Shown: one piece after another, positions 8,762 to 16,341 of the stretch | How the letters are laid out: each line of letters begins with the position of its first letter | How positions within the stretch are numbered: the first letter of the stretch is position 1 | Assembly (NCBI GenBank): GCA_015075375.1 | Contig: JABTUM010000001.1 | Span: 1,917,201 to 1,981,200, forward strand | Direction: 5' to 3' | From: Planctomycetota bacterium | GTDB lineage: Bacteria; Planctomycetota; SZUA-567; H5-PLA8 | Length of the DNA stretch: 64,000 nt | Notes under the pieces: generated by a model | Databases searched by the model: none | What the model was told of the DNA's origin: nothing | The model's input: only the letters and a program-made list of their open reading frames with translations | Made by a program: the position numbers and the translations under genes

Positions 8762-8792
8762 CGTCCCGGTGCGGGACGTGGGAGCCTTTTTT
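8762..8792 (+). promoter_or_regulatory. hairpin plus T-tract in the rpsL leader
   Basis: A 7-bp stem (CGTCCCG / CGGGACG) with loop GTG is followed eight bases later by six T residues, immediately before the rpsL ribosome-binding region (GGAAG). The spacing is too long for a canonical intrinsic terminator, but the position suits an attenuator or a site for autogenous control. Confidence 0.35.
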
Positions 8793-8806
8793 CCTGGAAG
8801 CAATAC

Positions 8807-9184
8807 ATGCCAACGATCAATCAACTGGTGCGCTCGGCGCGCAGGGTTCAGCGCACGAAGTCGAAGAGCCCGGTGCTGGAGTCGAATCCCTTTAAGAAGG
8901 GCGTTTGCCTCGCGGTCCGCACGATGACGCCCAAGAAGCCGAACTCGGCGCTGCGGAAAATCGCGCGCGTGCGGCTGAGCAACGGGAAAGAAGTGACGGT
9001 TTACATTCCCGGCGAAGGCCACAATCTGCAGGAACACTCCATCGTACTGGTGCGCGGCGGCCGCGTGCGCGACTTGCCCGGCGTGCGCTACCACATCGTC
9101 CGCGGCGTTTATGACTGCCAGGGCGTCCAGGACCGCAAGCAGAGTCGTTCGAAGTACGGCACCAAGCGCCCGAAGGCGGGCTAA
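8807..9184 (+). CDS. rpsL: 30S ribosomal protein S12
   Basis: 125 residues with the family start MPTINQLVR and the hallmarks [27 protein letters not shown] and [18 protein letters not shown]12 lies at the decoding centre of the 30S subunit and helps inspect codon-anticodon pairing. The lysines of the [10 protein letters not shown] loop, where streptomycin-resistance changes usually fall, are conventional. The ATG at 8807 was chosen over an in-frame upstream start at 8729 because it gives the conserved N-terminus and follows GGAAG. rpsG follows after 45 bp, the usual str-operon order. Confidence 0.98.
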   Translation: MPTINQLVRSARRVQRTKSKSPVLESNPFKKGVCLAVRTMTPKKPNSALRKIARVRLSNGKEVTVYIPGEGHNLQEHSIVLVRGGRVRDLPGVRYHIVRGVYDCQGVQDRKQSRSKYGTKRPKAG

Positions 9185-9229
9185 GCCGGACCGAAACCCA
9201 GGACCATACCGTAGGGAGCAGCATACAAG

Positions 9230-9748
9230 ATGGCTTTCATGAGGAAGAAACGCGAAGAGCGGAAAGAAGTTCCGGCGCTGCCGGAGCACATCCGGGTCAC
9301 GGGCCGCGGCCTGAAGCCCGATCCGCGCTTCAACGACCTGCTGGTGACCAAGTTCATCAATTGCATGATGTACAGCGGCCAGCGCGGGAAGAGCCAGAAC
9401 CTCTTCTACGAGGCGATGGACATCGTCCAGAAGCGCACGAACGGGAGCCCGCTGGAAGTCTTCCACGCGGCGCTGGACAACGTGAAGCCTATGGTCGAGG
9501 TCAAGTCGCGGCGCGTCGGCGGCGCGACGTGGCAGGTCCCGATCGAAGTGAGCCGCAAGCGCGCGCAGAGCCTGGCGATCCGCTGGATTCTCGAAGCCAC
9601 CCGCGGCAAGAAGGGCCGCCCGATGGCCGAGCGGCTGGCCGGCGAGTTCATGGACGCTCAGAAGAAGGAAGGCGCGGCCATCACCAAGCGCGAAAATACG
9701 CACAAGATGGCCGAAGCGAACAAGGCCTTCTCGCACTTCGCGTTCTAA
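9230..9748 (+). CDS. rpsG: 30S ribosomal protein S7
   Basis: 172 residues, slightly longer than the usual 156 because of a Lys/Arg-rich N-terminus and the C-terminal tail. Family motifs include VTKFINCMMYSGQRGKSQ, ALDNVKPMVEVKSRRVGGATWQVP and AIRWILEATRG. S7 nucleates assembly of the 30S head and contacts E-site tRNA. An alternative ATG three codons in (9239) would give MRKKREERK. It is co-transcribed with rpsL. A strong intrinsic terminator directly follows, so fusA is not a simple read-through gene here. Confidence 0.97.
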   Translation: MAFMRKKREERKEVPALPEHIRVTGRGLKPDPRFNDLLVTKFINCMMYSGQRGKSQNLFYEAMDIVQKRTNGSPLEVFHAALDNVKPMVEVKSRRVGGATWQVPIEVSRKRAQSLAIRWILEATRGKKGRPMAERLAGEFMDAQKKEGAAITKRENTHKMAEANKAFSHFAF

Positions 9749-9772
9749 GCCGTCCTCGCGAACCGAATCGAC

Positions 9773-9801
9773 CGCCCTCGCCCTGCGAGGGCGTTTTTTT
9801 T
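9773..9801 (+). terminator. intrinsic terminator after rpsG
   Basis: An 8-bp stem (CGCCCTCG / CGAGGGCG) with a 5-base loop is followed by eight T residues. It separates rpsL-rpsG from fusA. Confidence 0.9.
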
Positions 9802-9826
9802 GAGTTCCGCCGCGGCAAGATTAGGG

Positions 9827-9854
9827 TTGCCTTTAAGTTAGGCGTCGGTATATT
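9827..9854 (+). promoter_or_regulatory. candidate promoter of fusA
   Basis: TTGCCT (9827-9832) and TATATT (9849-9854) with a 16-bp spacer lie just after the rpsG terminator. This would give fusA its own transcript with a leader of about 290 bases. Confidence 0.6.
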
Positions 9855-10030
9855 TTTTGGCCTTGCTTGGACGGCACCGGGACCGTCCGGCGTGGGAGGT
9901 TTGGAACCTACGATGAGCGCATAAGTTTCCTCGCCAGCCCCTTCCTTCACGCATCCCATTCCCGGATCTAGGTCACCGCACGAGCGGCAGCCGTATCCCG
10001 AGTCGAGGACGAGAAGCAGCGGGCAACGGC

Positions 10031-10077
10031 CCCTGGCCGGTTCGCCAGGGCGCCCGTGGGCATGTTCGTGAATGCCC
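10031..10077 (+). promoter_or_regulatory. two adjacent hairpins in the long fusA leader
   Basis: CCCTGG/CCAGGG (10031-10050, loop CCGGTTCG) is followed by GGGCAT/ATGCCC (10058-10077, loop GTTCGTGA). Both sit in the roughly 290-base leader between the fusA promoter and its ATG. No known riboswitch class was recognised. The rest of the 405-bp interval holds only the terminator and promoter listed separately. Confidence 0.4.
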
Positions 10078-10153
10078 GCGGGGAAGGATTCGAAACGCGC
10101 CGCATCGGTGTCGATCCCGTGATTCAGGAACTCGCAACAGGAGCACGTTAACC

Positions 10154-12289
10154 ATGGCGGCCACCCAGACGACTTCGGCGCCCGAGCTTTCGAAGGCCGA
10201 GCAGGCGATCCTGCTGCTGCGCAACATCGGCATCATCGCGCACATCGACGCGGGCAAGACGACGCTGACCGAGCGCGTCCTGTACTACACGGGCAAGCAG
10301 CACAAGATGGGCGAGGTCCACGAAGGGACCACGACCACCGACTACATGCCCGAAGAGCGCGCGCGCGGCATCACGATCACGTCGGCCGCGGTGAGCTGTC
10401 ACTGGAAGGGCTACAACATCAACATCATCGACACGCCCGGCCACATCGACTTCACGGCCGAAGTGCAGCGCTCGCTGCGCGTGCTCGACGGCGCGGTCGT
10501 CGTCTTCAGCGGCGTGGACGGCGTCGAAGCGCAGTCCGAAACGGTGTGGCGCCAGGCCGACCGTTACAACGTCCCGCGGCTGTGCTTCATCAACAAGATG
10601 GACCGCGTCGGCGCGGACATGTGGAACGTCGTCGAGCAGATCAAGACGCGCCTGGGCGGCAAGGCCCTGCCCATTCAGATGCCCATCGGCAAAGAGCACA
10701 GCTTTACCGGCGTGATCAACCTCGTCCAGATGCGCCAGTTCGTCTTCGACAAGGACTCGAAGGGCCAGAAGGTCGAGGAGATGGACATCGCGCCCGAGTT
10801 CCTCGAAGAGGCCAACATGCGCCGCGACGAACTCTTCACGCTCCTGGCCGACGACGACGAGAAGATGGGCGAGATGTTCCTCGCCGAAGAGAAGCCCGAC
10901 AACGACCAGCTCGCGGCCGCGCTGCGGCGCGTCGTCTGCGCCGGCAAGGCCGTCCCGGTCCTCTGCGGCAGCGCGTACCACTACATCGGCGTGCAGCGCC
11001 TGCTTGACGCCGTGGTGGCGTATCTGCCCTCGCCGCTGGAAGCCAAGCCCACGATCGGCCTGGATCCGGAAGACCATTCGAAGGAAATCGAACGCAAGCC
11101 CTACCCCGACCAGCCGCTCACCGCGCTGGCCTTCAAGACGATTTACGACAAGTTCGGCGACCTGACCTTCCTGCGCATTTACTCCGGCACGCTGAACAAG
11201 GGCGACAAGCTCTTCAATGCGACACAGGACAAGAAAGAGCGCGTGGACCGGCTCTTCCTGATGCATGCCGATGCGCGCGAGCCGCTCGAAAAGGCCGTGG
11301 CGGGCGACATCGTCGCCGCCGGCGGGCTCAAATTCACCTATACCGGCGACACCATCTGCAGCGAAGACAAGCCGGTGCTGCTGGAACCGCCCAAGTTCCC
11401 CGATACGGTCATCTCGATGGCCATCGAGCCGAAGACGAACAGCGACAAGGACAAGCTGGCCATCGGCCTGTCCAAGCTGGCCAAGGAAGACCCGACCTTC
11501 ACGCATAAGTTCAACAACGAGACCGGCCAGCTCATCATTTCGGGCATGGGCGAGCTGCACCTGGAAATCATCAAGTCGAAGCTGATGCGCGAGCACGGCG
11601 TCGACGCCAACGTCGGTTCGCCGCGCGTCAGCTACCGCGAGACGCTCACCGCCGAAGCCGAGGCCGAAGGCAAGTTCGTGCAGCAGTCGGGCGGCCGCGG
11701 CCAGTACGGCGTCTGTTACCTGAAGCTTGAACCGTTCCCGAACGACGAGCCGGATCGCGTGCTCTTCGAGTCCGAGATCGTCGGCGGTTCGATTCCGCGC
11801 GAATTCATCCCGTCCGTCGAACGCGGGGCGCGCGGCGCGGCCTTCACCGGCATCATCGGCGGCTACCCGACCATCAACATCAAGATCACGCTGCTCGACG
11901 GCAAATACCACGAGGTGGACAGCTCGGACCTCGCGTTCGAAATGGCCGGCAGCATCGGCTACAAGGAAGCGGCGCGCAAAGCCGGCGCGATCCTGCTCGA
12001 GCCGATCATGAACGTCGAAGTCGTGACGCCCGAGGAATACATGGGCAGCATCATCGGCGACTTGCAGAGCCGCCGCGCGGTGATCACCGAACTGGGCGAC
12101 CGCGGCCACCTCAAGGTCGTCCGCGCCAAGTGTCCGCTGGCCGAAATGTTCAGCTACTCCAACGCCTGCCGCAGCTTGTCCAGCGGGCGAGCGAGCTACA
12201 GCATGGAGCCGTTCGGCTACGAGCCCGTGCCGCGCAGCAAGTACAAGGAAATCGTCGGCGACGGCGAAAAGGAAGGCGTCCGCCGCTAA
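10154..12289 (+). CDS. fusA: translation elongation factor G
   Basis: 711 residues with all five EF-G domains. G-domain motifs are intact: AHIDAGKTT (G1), RARGITITSAA (G2), DTPGHIDF (G3), NKMDR (G4) and GSAYHYIGV (G5 region). Domain III has IISGMGELHLEI, domain IV has QSGGRGQYGVCYL and GGYPTINIKI, and domain V has VEVVTPEEYMGSIIGDLQSRRA. EF-G drives tRNA-mRNA translocation and, with RRF, recycling, using GTP. The ATG was chosen because GGAGC lies about eight bases upstream. It has its own promoter and leader, unlike most str operons where rpsG and fusA are fused transcriptionally. No tufA follows. Confidence 0.98.
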   Translation: MAATQTTSAPELSKAEQAILLLRNIGIIAHIDAGKTTLTERVLYYTGKQHKMGEVHEGTTTTDYMPEERARGITITSAAVSCHWKGYNINIIDTPGHIDFTAEVQRSLRVLDGAVVVFSGVDGVEAQSETVWRQADRYNVPRLCFINKMDRVGADMWNVVEQIKTRLGGKALPIQMPIGKEHSFTGVINLVQMRQFVFDKDSKGQKVEEMDIAPEFLEEANMRRDELFTLLADDDEKMGEMFLAEEKPDNDQLAAALRRVVCAGKAVPVLCGSAYHYIGVQRLLDAVVAYLPSPLEAKPTIGLDPEDHSKEIERKPYPDQPLTALAFKTIYDKFGDLTFLRIYSGTLNKGDKLFNATQDKKERVDRLFLMHADAREPLEKAVAGDIVAAGGLKFTYTGDTICSEDKPVLLEPPKFPDTVISMAIEPKTNSDKDKLAIGLSKLAKEDPTFTHKFNNETGQLIISGMGELHLEIIKSKLMREHGVDANVGSPRVSYRETLTAEAEAEGKFVQQSGGRGQYGVCYLKLEPFPNDEPDRVLFESEIVGGSIPREFIPSVERGARGAAFTGIIGGYPTINIKITLLDGKYHEVDSSDLAFEMAGSIGYKEAARKAGAILLEPIMNVEVVTPEEYMGSIIGDLQSRRAVITELGDRGHLKVVRAKCPLAEMFSYSNACRSLSSGRASYSMEPFGYEPVPRSKYKEIVGDGEKEGVRR

Positions 12290-12318
12290 GGCCGTTATTC
12301 CATCCGCTGAAGCGTTTA

Positions 12319-12353
12319 AGCCCGCGCCGATCGCATCGGCGCGGGCTTTTTTT
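12319..12353. terminator. intrinsic terminator after fusA
   Basis: A perfect 13-bp stem (AGCCCGCGCCGAT / ATCGGCGCGGGCT, loop CGC) is followed by six T residues on +. It lies between fusA and the convergent GntR-type gene and may serve both. Confidence 0.92.
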
Positions 12354-12362
12354 CTTCACCCT

Positions 12363-13463
12363 TCAGACCGCCCGCGAACTGTCCCCCACCTCGAAATCGA
12401 CCGGCAGGATCGCGCGCACGGGCGGCGCGTCTTTGCAGGCCAGCCGGGCGTTGAGCAGGCGGACCGCGTTTTCCCCCAGATCTTCGTAATCGACGCGCAG
12501 GCGCGAAAGCCGCAGGCCGCCGGGGGCTTCGACGAGCGTCCCGTCGGCGCAGGCGAGGCTGACGTCGTGCGGACAGCGCAGGCCCAGCGCGCCGAGCGCT
12601 TCGAGTACGAAGGGCGCGGAACGGCTGGAACAGAGCACGTAGGCGCTCGGCGTGTGCGCGCGGTGCCAGTCGGGCAGCGCGGCCGGGATATGCCGGTGCG
12701 TGCGAAAGCGGATGTCGAAGACCAGCGGCTGTGCGTACAGGTGGCCCGATTCGGCCATGGCGCGCAGGTAGCCCATCAGGCGGTCCTGCCAAGTGGGATC
12801 GCTGCTGCCCGCGCGCGGACCTTCGCCGGCGAAGGCGATGCGGCGGTGGCCGAGGCGCAGCAGGTGCGCCGCCGCCGCGTATCCCGCGCCTTGATGGTCG
12901 ATGGCCGAGACATCGAACGCTCCGGCCGGATCGTAGTAATCGACGGCCACTACCGGCAGCCCCGCGGCAACCAACTGGTTCAGCGACGGCGTATGATTGG
13001 CCTCCAGCGCGATCACGCCCTGCACGCGGCGCTTGGTCTCGTCGGGCTCCAGGCGCGGCGGATCGTCCACGCCGCCCTTGCTGCTAGGAGTTTGCGCGAA
13101 GATCGTGACCTGGCGCGGCGCCAGCAGCGACTGCTCGATGCCGTAGGCCACCCGGGCGATGAACGGGTCCGACTTCAGCGCGCTCTCGCGATACCCGGTC
13201 AGGATGCCAACCGACCGCATGCGCGGAAGCAGGCGTCCGGCGCTGGCCGCGCCGCCCACGACGGTCCCCACGCGCGGCTTGCGAATCAGGAACCCTTCGC
13301 GCGCCAGTTCCCGCAGCGCTTGGCGGACCACCCGGACCGATTCGCCCAACTCGCGGCGCAAATCGTCTTCACGGACGACGGTGCCTTCCGGCAACTCGCC
13401 CCGGAAGACCAGCCCCCGCATGCGCTCTTTGGTAGCCTGCACTTGGCTGGCGAAGGCGTTCAT
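12363..13463 (-). CDS. GntR-type winged-helix regulator with LacI-like sensor domain
   Basis: 366 residues. The N-terminal 70 residues form a GntR winged helix (VREDDLRRELGESVRVVRQALRELAREGF). The remainder is a LacI/periplasmic-binding-type sensor (VGILTGYRE, GVIALEANHT, GLPVVAVDYYD, AAHLLRLGHRRIAFAGEG), the AraR-like architecture used by sugar-responsive repressors. It is divergently transcribed from a secreted propeller gene. The 186-bp interval is unusually AT-rich and holds repeated TTAATGAC elements and a large inverted repeat, the likely operators. The ligand is unknown; a sugar is inferred from the family. Confidence 0.9.
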   Translation of the reverse strand: MNAFASQVQATKERMRGLVFRGELPEGTVVREDDLRRELGESVRVVRQALRELAREGFLIRKPRVGTVVGGAASAGRLLPRMRSVGILTGYRESALKSDPFIARVAYGIEQSLLAPRQVTIFAQTPSSKGGVDDPPRLEPDETKRRVQGVIALEANHTPSLNQLVAAGLPVVAVDYYDPAGAFDVSAIDHQGAGYAAAAHLLRLGHRRIAFAGEGPRAGSSDPTWQDRLMGYLRAMAESGHLYAQPLVFDIRFRTHRHIPAALPDWHRAHTPSAYVLCSSRSAPFVLEALGALGLRCPHDVSLACADGTLVEAPGGLRLSRLRVDYEDLGENAVRLLNARLACKDAPPVRAILPVDFEVGDSSRAV

Positions 13464-13478
13464 TAACGCTGATCCCGA

Positions 13479-13602
13479 ATTAATGACTTTAATGACACTC
13501 TATTTTTTGAATTCGTATAAAACTATATCATAAACTAATGATAACAATAGTTTTATAAAAACATAATACATCCATCTAAGTTCACGGGCTGAAATTAATG
13601 AC
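13479..13602. promoter_or_regulatory. three TTAATGAC boxes between regulator and target
   Basis: ATTAATGAC (13479-13487) and TTTAATGAC (13488-13496) are directly adjacent in tandem, 16 bp upstream of the regulator's ATG. A third ATTAATGAC lies at 13594-13602 near the divergent gene. The arrangement suits binding sites for the GntR/LacI regulator at both promoters. Confidence 0.55.
13516..13557. promoter_or_regulatory. 42-bp nested inverted repeat, probable operator
   Basis: Outer arms TATAAAACTAT (13516-13526) and ATAGTTTTATA (13547-13557) are perfect 11-bp complements. They enclose inner arms ATCAT (13527-13531) and ATGAT (13538-13542). The segment is almost entirely A/T within GC-rich surroundings and lies centrally in the divergent interval. 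Confidence 0.6.
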
Positions 13603-13649
13603 ATACGCGCCGGGGTATGGAGGAGAAGCAGGCACGGAGGAAGCAAAGC

Positions 13650-14897
13650 ATGACTCGATTCGGAATCGCCCTGATCCTGGCCACGTTCTGCGGATTCGCA
13701 CAGGCCCAAGCAACCCCTTCCGCTGCGCCGGCGCAGACCGCGTTGGACCCTGCCCTGCCGCCCGATCCGCAGATCGTCGCGACGCTGGAGGCTTTGGGCG
13801 ATCGAAGCTCCGCGGTGCTGGCTCCGCTTAAGGTCGTCGGGCCGATCAACCAACTCTGCAAAGAGCATTACATGAATACACGCGGGCCCAACGGGCGCGA
13901 CTACACGAACAAAGCCGTCTGGATGCCCGAACGCCGGCGCGCGCTCTTCTGCGGCGCGAATCACGGCAGCCCGCACCGCGTTAACGACGCGTGGGAGTAC
14001 GACCTGCTCTCGAACACTTGGGCGCTGCTCTTCGCCCCCGACCCGCACAACGCAGTCGGCGTGATGGAGATCAAGGAGGGCGAGATCCCGGGCACGAGCG
14101 AAAAGGTGAAATTCGTCCAGACTCAGCGCGGCGGGCCCACGCATTACGGGCATACGTGGTGGGCCTTCTGCTACCACCCGCAGATGAAAGCCGGGCTGTG
14201 GATGAACGTGCCCATCGGATCCTCGTCCGGTGCGTACATTGAAAAGACGACCGGAAGCAAAGAAGGGATCTACCGCGGCCCGCCGATGTGGGCCTTTTAT
14301 CCGGCGGAGAAGCAGTGGAAGCTGGTCCTCTCGCCCGGGCCTTACCCTCGCATCGACTTCGCCAAGCAGATGGAGTACATCCCTGACTTGGGCGGAGCTC
14401 TTTACCTCAGCGGCAGTTGGAATGCCGCGGGCGCATGGCTCTACGACCACGGCAAGAACACGTGGACGCAGCTCGCCAAGCCCGACAAGGAAGCGCCCGA
14501 CAACGAGTCGCTCACCTGCTACGACCCCAGCCGAAAAATCGTGATCGCCCAGTCGCACACCCGCTCGACCCACCACTACGACCTCACCACGCATAGGTGG
14601 ACGAAGGTGCTGGACCCGGGCAAAGAGAGCGCCGATGCGCCGTTCGGCCACGACGCGCGCAGCGTGATGTACTTCGATACGGTCTCGAAGCAGGCGCTGC
14701 TCTTCGAGAGCAAAGTGCTCGATACCGTCTGGTCCTACGATCCCGATGCGAAGAAGTGGACGGCAAACAAACCCGCCGGCCCGGCCTGCCCCGAAGGCGG
14801 CCGGACCATCGGCTACTTCGACGAAGCGCGCAACGTTCTGGTGATCAGCCGCGGCCCAAACACCTGGGTTTACCGCCACCGGCGCGCGGGCAAGTAA
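13650..14897 (+). CDS. secreted kelch-like beta-propeller protein
   Basis: 415 residues with a signal peptide (MTRFGIALILATFCGFAQAQ). Repeated blades show the kelch-like spacing of a hydrophobic strand, a Gly-rich turn and a W at the blade end: DAWEYDLLSNTWALLF, WAFYPAEKQWKLVLSP, WLYDHGKNTWTQL, HHYDLTTHRWTKVL, TVWSYDPDAKKWTAN. The ATG has GGAGG nine bases upstream; the longer in-frame start at 13617 lacks one and precedes the signal peptide. It is predicted to be periplasmic or secreted and to bind ligand. It is divergent from, and probably controlled by, the GntR/LacI regulator. No enzymatic motif was recognised. Confidence 0.82.
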   Translation: MTRFGIALILATFCGFAQAQATPSAAPAQTALDPALPPDPQIVATLEALGDRSSAVLAPLKVVGPINQLCKEHYMNTRGPNGRDYTNKAVWMPERRRALFCGANHGSPHRVNDAWEYDLLSNTWALLFAPDPHNAVGVMEIKEGEIPGTSEKVKFVQTQRGGPTHYGHTWWAFCYHPQMKAGLWMNVPIGSSSGAYIEKTTGSKEGIYRGPPMWAFYPAEKQWKLVLSPGPYPRIDFAKQMEYIPDLGGALYLSGSWNAAGAWLYDHGKNTWTQLAKPDKEAPDNESLTCYDPSRKIVIAQSHTRSTHHYDLTTHRWTKVLDPGKESADAPFGHDARSVMYFDTVSKQALLFESKVLDTVWSYDPDAKKWTANKPAGPACPEGGRTIGYFDEARNVLVISRGPNTWVYRHRRAGK

Positions 14898-14949
14898 AGC
14901 GGGAAGTCCGCAAGAATCGGGTGGTTCGAGGGCGGGCTGCGGCGGTATC

Positions 14950-15786
14950 GTGCCGGACATGGAACAGGCCGCCGCCGATTACGCGCGCATCGAACGCGCG
15001 CTGCACTTCCTCGAAGCGAACGCGACCCGGCAGCCCGCGCTGGCCGAGGCCGCCCAGCACCTCCATTTGAGCCCCTTTCACTTCCAACGTCTTTTCCGGC
15101 GCTGGGCCGGCATCTCGCCCAAGCGTTTCCTCCAGATCGTGACGCTTGAACTGGCCAAGACGCGCCTGGACGCACAGGCCAGCCTGCTGGACGCGGCCTG
15201 GGACGCGGGACTGAGCGGCCCCGGTCGCTTGCACGATCTGTTCGTGACGCTGGAGGCCGTCACGCCGGGCGAGTTCAAAGCCGGGGGCGCGGGATTGGAG
15301 ATCCGCCACGGCCTGCATCCGACGCCATTCGGCCCGGCCCTGCTGGGCGTCACCGAGCGCGGCGTCTGCCACCTGAGCTTCGTCGAGCCCGGACGCGAAG
15401 CCGCGGAACGGGAGGCGTTGCAGGCGGCCTGGCCGCGCGCGCGGCTGGTCCCTGCGCCAAAGGAAACCGGGACGCTGATCGAGCGTATCTTCGCGCGCGA
15501 GCCCTCGAACGAGCCGTTGCGCGTCTTCGCGGCGGGCACCAACTTCCAGGCGCGCGTCTGGCAGGCGCTCCTGCGCATCCCCGCGGGCCGTACGGCCACG
15601 TATCGCGATCTGGCCGGTCAGATGGGGCAACCCGCGGCGGCGCGCGCCGTAGGCCAGGCGCTGGCCCGCAACCGGGTGGCGTATCTGATTCCCTGCCACC
15701 GCGTGCTGGCACAGATGGGCGTCTGCGGCGGTTATCGCTGGGGCCCGCTGCGCAAGAAGGCCATGCTGGCTTGGGAGCGCGCGTAA
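14950..15786 (+). CDS. Ada-like AraC-HTH / O6-alkylguanine-DNA alkyltransferase
   Basis: 278 residues. Residues of about 10-100 are an AraC helix-turn-helix pair (LAEAAQHLHLSPFHFQRLFRRWAG). The C-terminal 150 residues form a methylguanine methyltransferase with FQARVWQALLRIPAGRTATY, the active-site motif PCHRVL and GGYRWGPLRKKAML. It transfers alkyl groups from O6-guanine to the Cys and may regulate repair genes. The N-terminal four-Cys Ada-type phosphotriester-repair domain is absent, as in the Ada-B-like proteins of many bacteria. A start at GTG 14950 or ATG 14959 is possible; neither has a clear Shine-Dalgarno. Confidence 0.92.
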   Translation: MPDMEQAAADYARIERALHFLEANATRQPALAEAAQHLHLSPFHFQRLFRRWAGISPKRFLQIVTLELAKTRLDAQASLLDAAWDAGLSGPGRLHDLFVTLEAVTPGEFKAGGAGLEIRHGLHPTPFGPALLGVTERGVCHLSFVEPGREAAEREALQAAWPRARLVPAPKETGTLIERIFAREPSNEPLRVFAAGTNFQARVWQALLRIPAGRTATYRDLAGQMGQPAAARAVGQALARNRVAYLIPCHRVLAQMGVCGGYRWGPLRKKAMLAWERA

Positions 15787-15856
15787 GGGTAAGCCACCGC
15801 CCAGCCGCCCCACCCGCTAAGGACGGGATGACCTCCGTGCCCGCGCGTCGGCCCAT

Positions 15857-15883
15857 AAAAAAACCCCGGCCGAAGCCGGGGTT
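15857..15883 (-). terminator. intrinsic terminator of rpmA
   Basis: Read on the minus strand, AACCCCGGC-TTCG-GCCGGGGTT ends in a run of seven T. It has a 9-bp GC-rich stem and lies 30 bp after the rpmA stop. Confidence 0.92.
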
Positions 15884-15913
15884 GGAAAAGCGATGCGACT
15901 CAAAGCCTGCGAG

Positions 15914-16189
15914 TTAGTCGCCCGAAGCGGCCTGCGCGGCGACGGCCGGCAGGACGTGCACGCGGCGCTGGGCCGTGCGGTCGAAGGTCACGATGCCGTC
16001 GGCCAGCGCGAAGAGCGTGAAATCGCGGCCCATGCCCACGTTGCGCCCCGGCTTGAACTTGGTCCCGACCTGGCGCACGATGATGTTCCCGGCCTTGGCC
16101 GTCTGCCCGCCGTACACCTTTACGCCACGGTACTTCGGATTGCTGTCGCGTCCGTTTTTGGAACTGCCCTGCCCTTGCTTGTGTGCCAT
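15914..16189 (-). CDS. rpmA: 50S ribosomal protein L27
   Basis: 91 residues beginning [24 protein letters not shown] with the conserved [20 protein letters not shown] and [15 protein letters not shown]27 lies near the peptidyl-transferase centre, and its N-terminal tail contacts the P-site tRNA. The N-terminus begins directly with AHK, so no cleavable Firmicutes-type extension is present. The usual partner rplU (L21) and obgE are not adjacent; the gene stands alone with its own terminator. That is an unusual isolation for this gene. Confidence 0.96.
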   Translation of the reverse strand: MAHKQGQGSSKNGRDSNPKYRGVKVYGGQTAKAGNIIVRQVGTKFKPGRNVGMGRDFTLFALADGIVTFDRTAQRRVHVLPAVAAQAASGD

Positions 16190-16290
16190 GACTGCTCACT
16201 CCCTAGATTCGGCGCCCGTCTACTCGAGCGGCGCGACACCTTACCACAAGAATGCCCCGGTGCAAGTCCCCTGCTGCGTGTCAGGAATGA

Positions 16291-16319
16291 AAACGGGCGG
16301 CCTTGCGGGCCGCCCGTTT
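16291..16319 (-). terminator. hairpin terminator after the porin gene
   Basis: Arms AAACGGGCGGCC (16291-16302) and GGCCGCCCGTTT (16308-16319) form a 12-bp stem about 23 bp after the porin stop. On the minus strand a short T-rich run follows. Confidence 0.8.
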
Positions 16320-16341
16320 CTTCAAGCTGTCGGACTGAAAG

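Noticed and set aside
10148..12109. 653-residue ORF antisense to fusA
   Set aside because: It is opposite the highly conserved EF-G and has the His/Leu/Asp/Ala-rich composition of a GC-bias shadow frame.
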